The notes beneath the pieces are model-generated. The model had not been told where the DNA came from. It saw only the letters and a list, made by a program, of their open reading frames with translations, and did no database searches. From JBBQLG01 sp964251665 (GTDB taxonomy: Bacteria; Bacteroidota; Bacteroidia; Cytophagales; Spirosomataceae), in NCBI GenBank assembly GCA_964251665.1, contig CAXUKO010000003.1:62001-126000 (forward strand): DNA of 64,000 nucleotides, given 5' to 3'. Of this stretch, positions 61,901-64,000 are shown piece after piece. Every line of letters begins with the position of its first letter. The first letter of the stretch is position 1. The position numbers and the translations under genes were made by a program.

Positions 61901-62426
61901 TTGAGAATCCGGTGAAGGCTAATCCATACTCATCAGCTCGCTCTGTGAACGTCAGGTCTCCGTTGTTGATATACAGCTCGTTATGCCCCTGTAAGCCACG
62001 AAATTTACTGACGGCGCAAACATAAATATCCAGGAATCCATCGCCATTGACGTCGGCCATCGTAACGCCGGTTTGCCAGTCGGCCTGCCCGGCTACCCCG
62101 GCTTTATCCGTAATGTCCGCAAATTTTAACCCGTCTTTTGGCGTCGTTCGGTTGAGGTACAGTTTGTTCTTACCCTGATTCGATACGAAGTACAGATCGG
62201 TCAGGCCGTCGTTGTTAAGATCTCCGGCAGCTACGCCCCCGCCGTTGTAGAAGTACAGATAATCAAGCATGTTCATCTGCTCGGTATCCTGCAACCGATT
62301 CACAAAGCCAATGCCGGTTTGGACTGAGTCGAGTGATTGGAATAACGGTTTTTCCGTCGTAGTACCCTCCCGGCAACCCATCAGCCAATTGACCGCGAGA
62401 CAAGAAAAGATGAGCGCGTATTTCAT
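58953..62426 (-). CDS. VCBS/FG-GAP and UnbV (CRTAC1-like) lipoprotein with in-frame repeat insertion
   Basis: A 1157-residue surface lipoprotein with lipobox LMGC (Cys18). Calcium-binding-type repeats (DLNNDGLTDLYFV, DVNGDGFLDIYVC, DYDHDGDLDCYLL and many more) fill about 60-500. An ASPIC/UnbV domain lies at about 565-635, then further repeats to the C-terminus. Residues 225-266 come from a 125-base inverted repeat at 61628-61752 and are unlike the family; they split LFRND from HFTDVT. The gene overlaps its upstream paralogue by 4 bases (ATGA). Such proteins are often exported with SusC/SusD systems; no SusCD is visible here. Confidence 0.9.
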   Translation of the reverse strand: MKYALIFSCLAVNWLMGCREGTTTEKPLFQSLDSVQTGIGFVNRLQDTEQMNMLDYLYFYNGGGVAAGDLNNDGLTDLYFVSNQGKNKLYLNRTTPKDGLKFADITDKAGVAGQADWQTGVTMADVNGDGFLDIYVCAVSKFRGLQGHNELYINNGDLTFTERADEYGLAFTGFSTQAAFFDYDHDGDLDCYLLNHAVHTSRSFDNVAARTVRDAEAGDYLFRNDLTGSPDRPPSPLFAEERGRITGPAPLSSGRRQGGAVRRSGEVHFTDVTAQAGIYQATMGYGLGVSVADINNDGWDDLYVSNDFHEDDYYYINNRKGGFVESIRSAFPHTSRFSMGNDVADVNNDGYPDIMTLDMYPADETVEKSSSGEDPLDIYQYKLQYGYMNQYSRNCLQISQSGKRFMDVGLTAGVAATDWSWSALLADYDNDGVKDLFVANGIARRPNNLDYTKYLADDEQRSGGGPAHALTQTTIGMMPEGKVHNYLYHGTKGLIFEDKSTAWGFQTANCANGAAYADLDNDGDLDLITNNLNEPASLYENQTNTLFPDRHYLKVKLAGNAPNPFGLGAKVVLKTRNGLQMQEVQTTRGFESAVEPLLTFGLDSLTTIDSLIVIWPNQRMAVQTNVKTNQTLTLRQADAQGHATGYNFTAQPEPARFADMSSQLNIPFVHKENLAYFDFVRESLMPFKVSTEGPKLAVGDVNGDGLDDFYIGGARWQAGALMLQQPSGQFITSAQAAFQADSAFEDVDALFFDADGDRDKDLYVVSGGNEFSGEALQLADRLYLNDGRGHFSPAANALPPMYDNKSCVRPIDIDHDGDLDLFVGGRVVAFKYGKSPRSYLLINNGHGQFTDQTDKLAPGLRQVGMLTDAVWVDVDKDRDPDLVVAGDWIPITVFTNENGRLSAGKPIADGPLNGFWQCLLAADFDRDGDIDLMAGNLGTNTKFRKNGAASELKMWVKDVDNNQTVEQILACKHDNDWFPAAFRDELGKQMPGIINKRFTDYVSFAGKPISDLFTTDELAGADERLVNQFASVYLDNQNGTFVAHELPMAAQVSKLFTLRAFDFDQDGDPDVVGGGNFYGVSTYQGRYDASYGLVLRNEGGGRFVSLSPTETGFVLNGEIRDIQSVQTAAGPLLLVARNAASLQVFSPLATLKAQSHR
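61628..61752. repeat. 125-bp inverted repeat inside a coding sequence
   Basis: Outer arms of 28 bases (61628-61655 and 61725-61752) pair perfectly: CCTCACCGGATCGCCGGACC at the left start. Inner arms containing CCTCCCAGAGGAGAGGGG and its partner pair imperfectly around a 14-base loop. The codons stay open through it (GSPDRPPSPLFAEERGR...). It shares the CTCTCC/GGAGAGG theme of the repeat at 28117-28233. Confidence 0.85.
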
Positions 62427-64000
62427 TTTGGCGTGGGCATGTCAAATACCTGAGCCTTGTCGTTGTTTTTGGCCAGGACTAACCGGGTTTTCCCGTTAGG
62501 AAAATGAACGGACTGCATCGCCCGCACCTGTCCTTTGGCGAAAAAGCCCGATTGTGCCGAAGGAACCGGCGTAAAATGGCCGTGACCGTCGCCGGTGAGT
62601 AACAGCCCGTAACTGGCGTCGTAGCGGCCAAGCTCCGTCAGTACATCGAAGAAATTACCGGCCAGCAGAATATCAACTTTACCATCACGATTATAATCGC
62701 CGGTTTGAATCGCATAAACGGGCGAAAGTTGAGCGGGCATGGGCAGCGCCTGCCGCGTGAACGTACCTTTGCCATCATTCAGCAGAATGGCCGTTTCGCC
62801 AGTAACGGCCGTTTTTACATCGGTTCCTTCGCGCTGCTGCGCCGTGAACAGATCCTCAAACGACGCTTTCGCGTAATCGACATGTTTAAGGAATTTCGTC
62901 TTGATGGAAGGGATCCGTTTCTGCAAATCGGGTTTCTGAACCATCGGACACTCGCGGCCCTGCCGGTAGCAGGTCATGATTTGATCGTAGCTGCCATTGC
63001 GGTCAAAATCATTGCTGTATAAATGCGCCGGTTCTTTCTCCGAAGCCACCAGGCGACTGTTCAGGCCAAGATTACCCACCACAAAATCCAGATCGCCATC
63101 GTGGTCAAGGTCAGCCGCCTGAATAGCGTTCCACCAGCCGCTGCTGTTTTCGAGCGTCGTTTTCTCGAAGCCTTTGCCACCTTTGTTTTTCAAAATAGTG
63201 ATCGGCATCCAGTCACCGGTCAGGATCAGATCGGGGTAACTATCCTGGTCTACATCGGCCCAGACGGCATCCGTTACCATACCAATGTCTTTTGCGAACG
63301 GCAGTAACTCAGTTGATGCCTTCTGAAAGTTGCCCTTACCGTCGTTAACCAGCAGGGTTTGGGGTGGATTCTCGCCGTATTTGCCGGGCACCATCCGGCT
63401 CCCCAGAAATAAATCCTGATCGCCGTCCCGGTCGAAGTCAGCCGCCACTACGCACGAATTATTTTCCAGTATACGCACTAAGCTGCGGTCCCAGGTGAAA
63501 TTACCACGGCCATCGTTGCGATAAAATCGGTCGTAAAGTTGGGTAGGATCATCAAATTCGTTGCCGCCGGTAGCCACGTATAAATCAAGGTCTTTATCGC
63601 CGTCGGCATCGAAAAACGTAGCCGCCACGTCTTCGGTGTAAATGCCGGTTGTCAGGAATGGCTGTTTCTGCAAGGCAAACTGACCCGACGCCTGACCAAA
63701 GTACAGCGAGCGCGGCATCTCCGACGCGCCACCCAAAAACACATCATCGATGCCATCGCCGTTTACATCGCCTACCGCCATTGCCGGCCCTTCGCGCGAC
63801 AGCATCTGCTTCAGCAACCCGTCGCGGTTGTAGTCCACAAACTCGTTTTCGACATGCGTGTAATTTAGACCGGCCGCGCCCGTCACATCGGTAAACAAGC
63901 AGGGTTTTGTCGAACTAACGGGCAGAAATGTAGCTGTCTGATTGGCGTTCTCGTAGGAGAGCTTCAGGGTTGTATTCGCTTTTGGTGCCCGTAATACCTG
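62423..64000 (-). CDS. VCBS/UnbV (CRTAC1-like) surface protein, partial
   Basis: The reading frame is open to the window edge, so the 5' part is missing; 525 codons are visible. It is a paralogue of the next gene: its start matches the region after the UnbV domain there, up to GPAMAVGDVNGDGIDDVFLGGASEM. Repeats with NDGKG and DxDxDGD calcium-type loops follow (FFDADGDKDLDLYVATGGNEF, DFDRDGDQDLFLG, DLDHDGDLDFVVG). Its stop overlaps the next start by 4 bases. It was probably a lipoprotein of about 1100 residues; the signal is outside the window. Confidence 0.88.
   Translation of the reverse strand, partial: QVLRAPKANTTLKLSYENANQTATFLPVSSTKPCLFTDVTGAAGLNYTHVENEFVDYNRDGLLKQMLSREGPAMAVGDVNGDGIDDVFLGGASEMPRSLYFGQASGQFALQKQPFLTTGIYTEDVAATFFDADGDKDLDLYVATGGNEFDDPTQLYDRFYRNDGRGNFTWDRSLVRILENNSCVVAADFDRDGDQDLFLGSRMVPGKYGENPPQTLLVNDGKGNFQKASTELLPFAKDIGMVTDAVWADVDQDSYPDLILTGDWMPITILKNKGGKGFEKTTLENSSGWWNAIQAADLDHDGDLDFVVGNLGLNSRLVASEKEPAHLYSNDFDRNGSYDQIMTCYRQGRECPMVQKPDLQKRIPSIKTKFLKHVDYAKASFEDLFTAQQREGTDVKTAVTGETAILLNDGKGTFTRQALPMPAQLSPVYAIQTGDYNRDGKVDILLAGNFFDVLTELGRYDASYGLLLTGDGHGHFTPVPSAQSGFFAKGQVRAMQSVHFPNGKTRLVLAKNNDKAQVFDMPTPK

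Noticed and set aside
61428..61904. Plus-strand open frame of 158 codons opposite the UnbV gene
   Set aside because: It is the mirror of the inverted repeat and of calcium-loop codons on the other strand, with no family resemblance.

Overview
The window looks like a chromosomal piece of a Bacteroidota (Cytophagales) bacterium, most likely Spirosoma or a close relative. This is an inference. It rests on Bacteroidota-type promoter elements (TAnnTTTG in front of the thiolase, lpdA, prfB and tetR genes), the lack of clear Shine-Dalgarno sites, many secreted and lipoprotein products, GC content near 50%, and gene content: short NuoG, CRTAC1/UnbV proteins, vanadium haloperoxidase and a BlaI/M56 pair. 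No rRNA, tRNA, CRISPR array, phage or insertion sequence was seen.

Layout. 1-5830: respiratory complex I genes nuoD(end)-E-F-[DUF29-like]-G-H-I-J, closed by a terminator, with no nuoKLMN following. 6051-11255: two beta-oxidation genes (thiolase, acyl-CoA dehydrogenase) that share a palindromic operator, with a LysM protein between them on the other strand. 11328-19853: WYL regulator, GyrI-like protein, Tat-exported Gfo/Idh/MocA oxidoreductase, prfB with its +1 frameshift, leucyl aminopeptidase, ATP-grasp protein and lpdA. 19931-24549: a xylB-lipoprotein-lipoprotein-xylA operon. 24741-28118: META lipoprotein, cytosolic GH37 trehalase and a divergent MFS transporter. 28231-36550: J-domain-like coiled-coil protein, exported SAM hydrolase-family protein, three peptidases (S9, M28, M3) and a broken DUF433/DUF5615 module. 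36752-39189: BlaI/M56 sensor pair with two operators. 39246-45180: PaaE-like reductase, BadF-type kinase, cytochrome b5-like protein, small lipoprotein, thiL and a hybrid histidine kinase. 45181-45894: gene-free. 45895-51321: TetR regulator, exported GH65 enzyme, putative outer-membrane protein and a small ABC exporter. 51441-57463: CzcCBA-type metal efflux operon led by a small membrane protein. 57535-64000: two VCBS/UnbV surface proteins followed by a vanadium-dependent haloperoxidase.

Working together. Complex I, lpdA and the fatty-acid genes supply and use NADH. The xylose, trehalose and GH65 genes suggest plant or fungal sugar use. The peptidases suggest peptide scavenging.

The most distinctive structure is the set of long inverted repeats. 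They include a perfect 66-bp palindrome holding the stop codons of two convergent genes, a BIME/REP-like family with compensatory changes (24555-24614 and 36557-36649), and a 125-bp inverted repeat read in frame inside a VCBS/UnbV gene (61628-61752). A shared operator, AGTATGC-NN-GCATA, marks a likely fatty-acid regulon. All assignments come from reading the sequence and motif knowledge; no database search was run.
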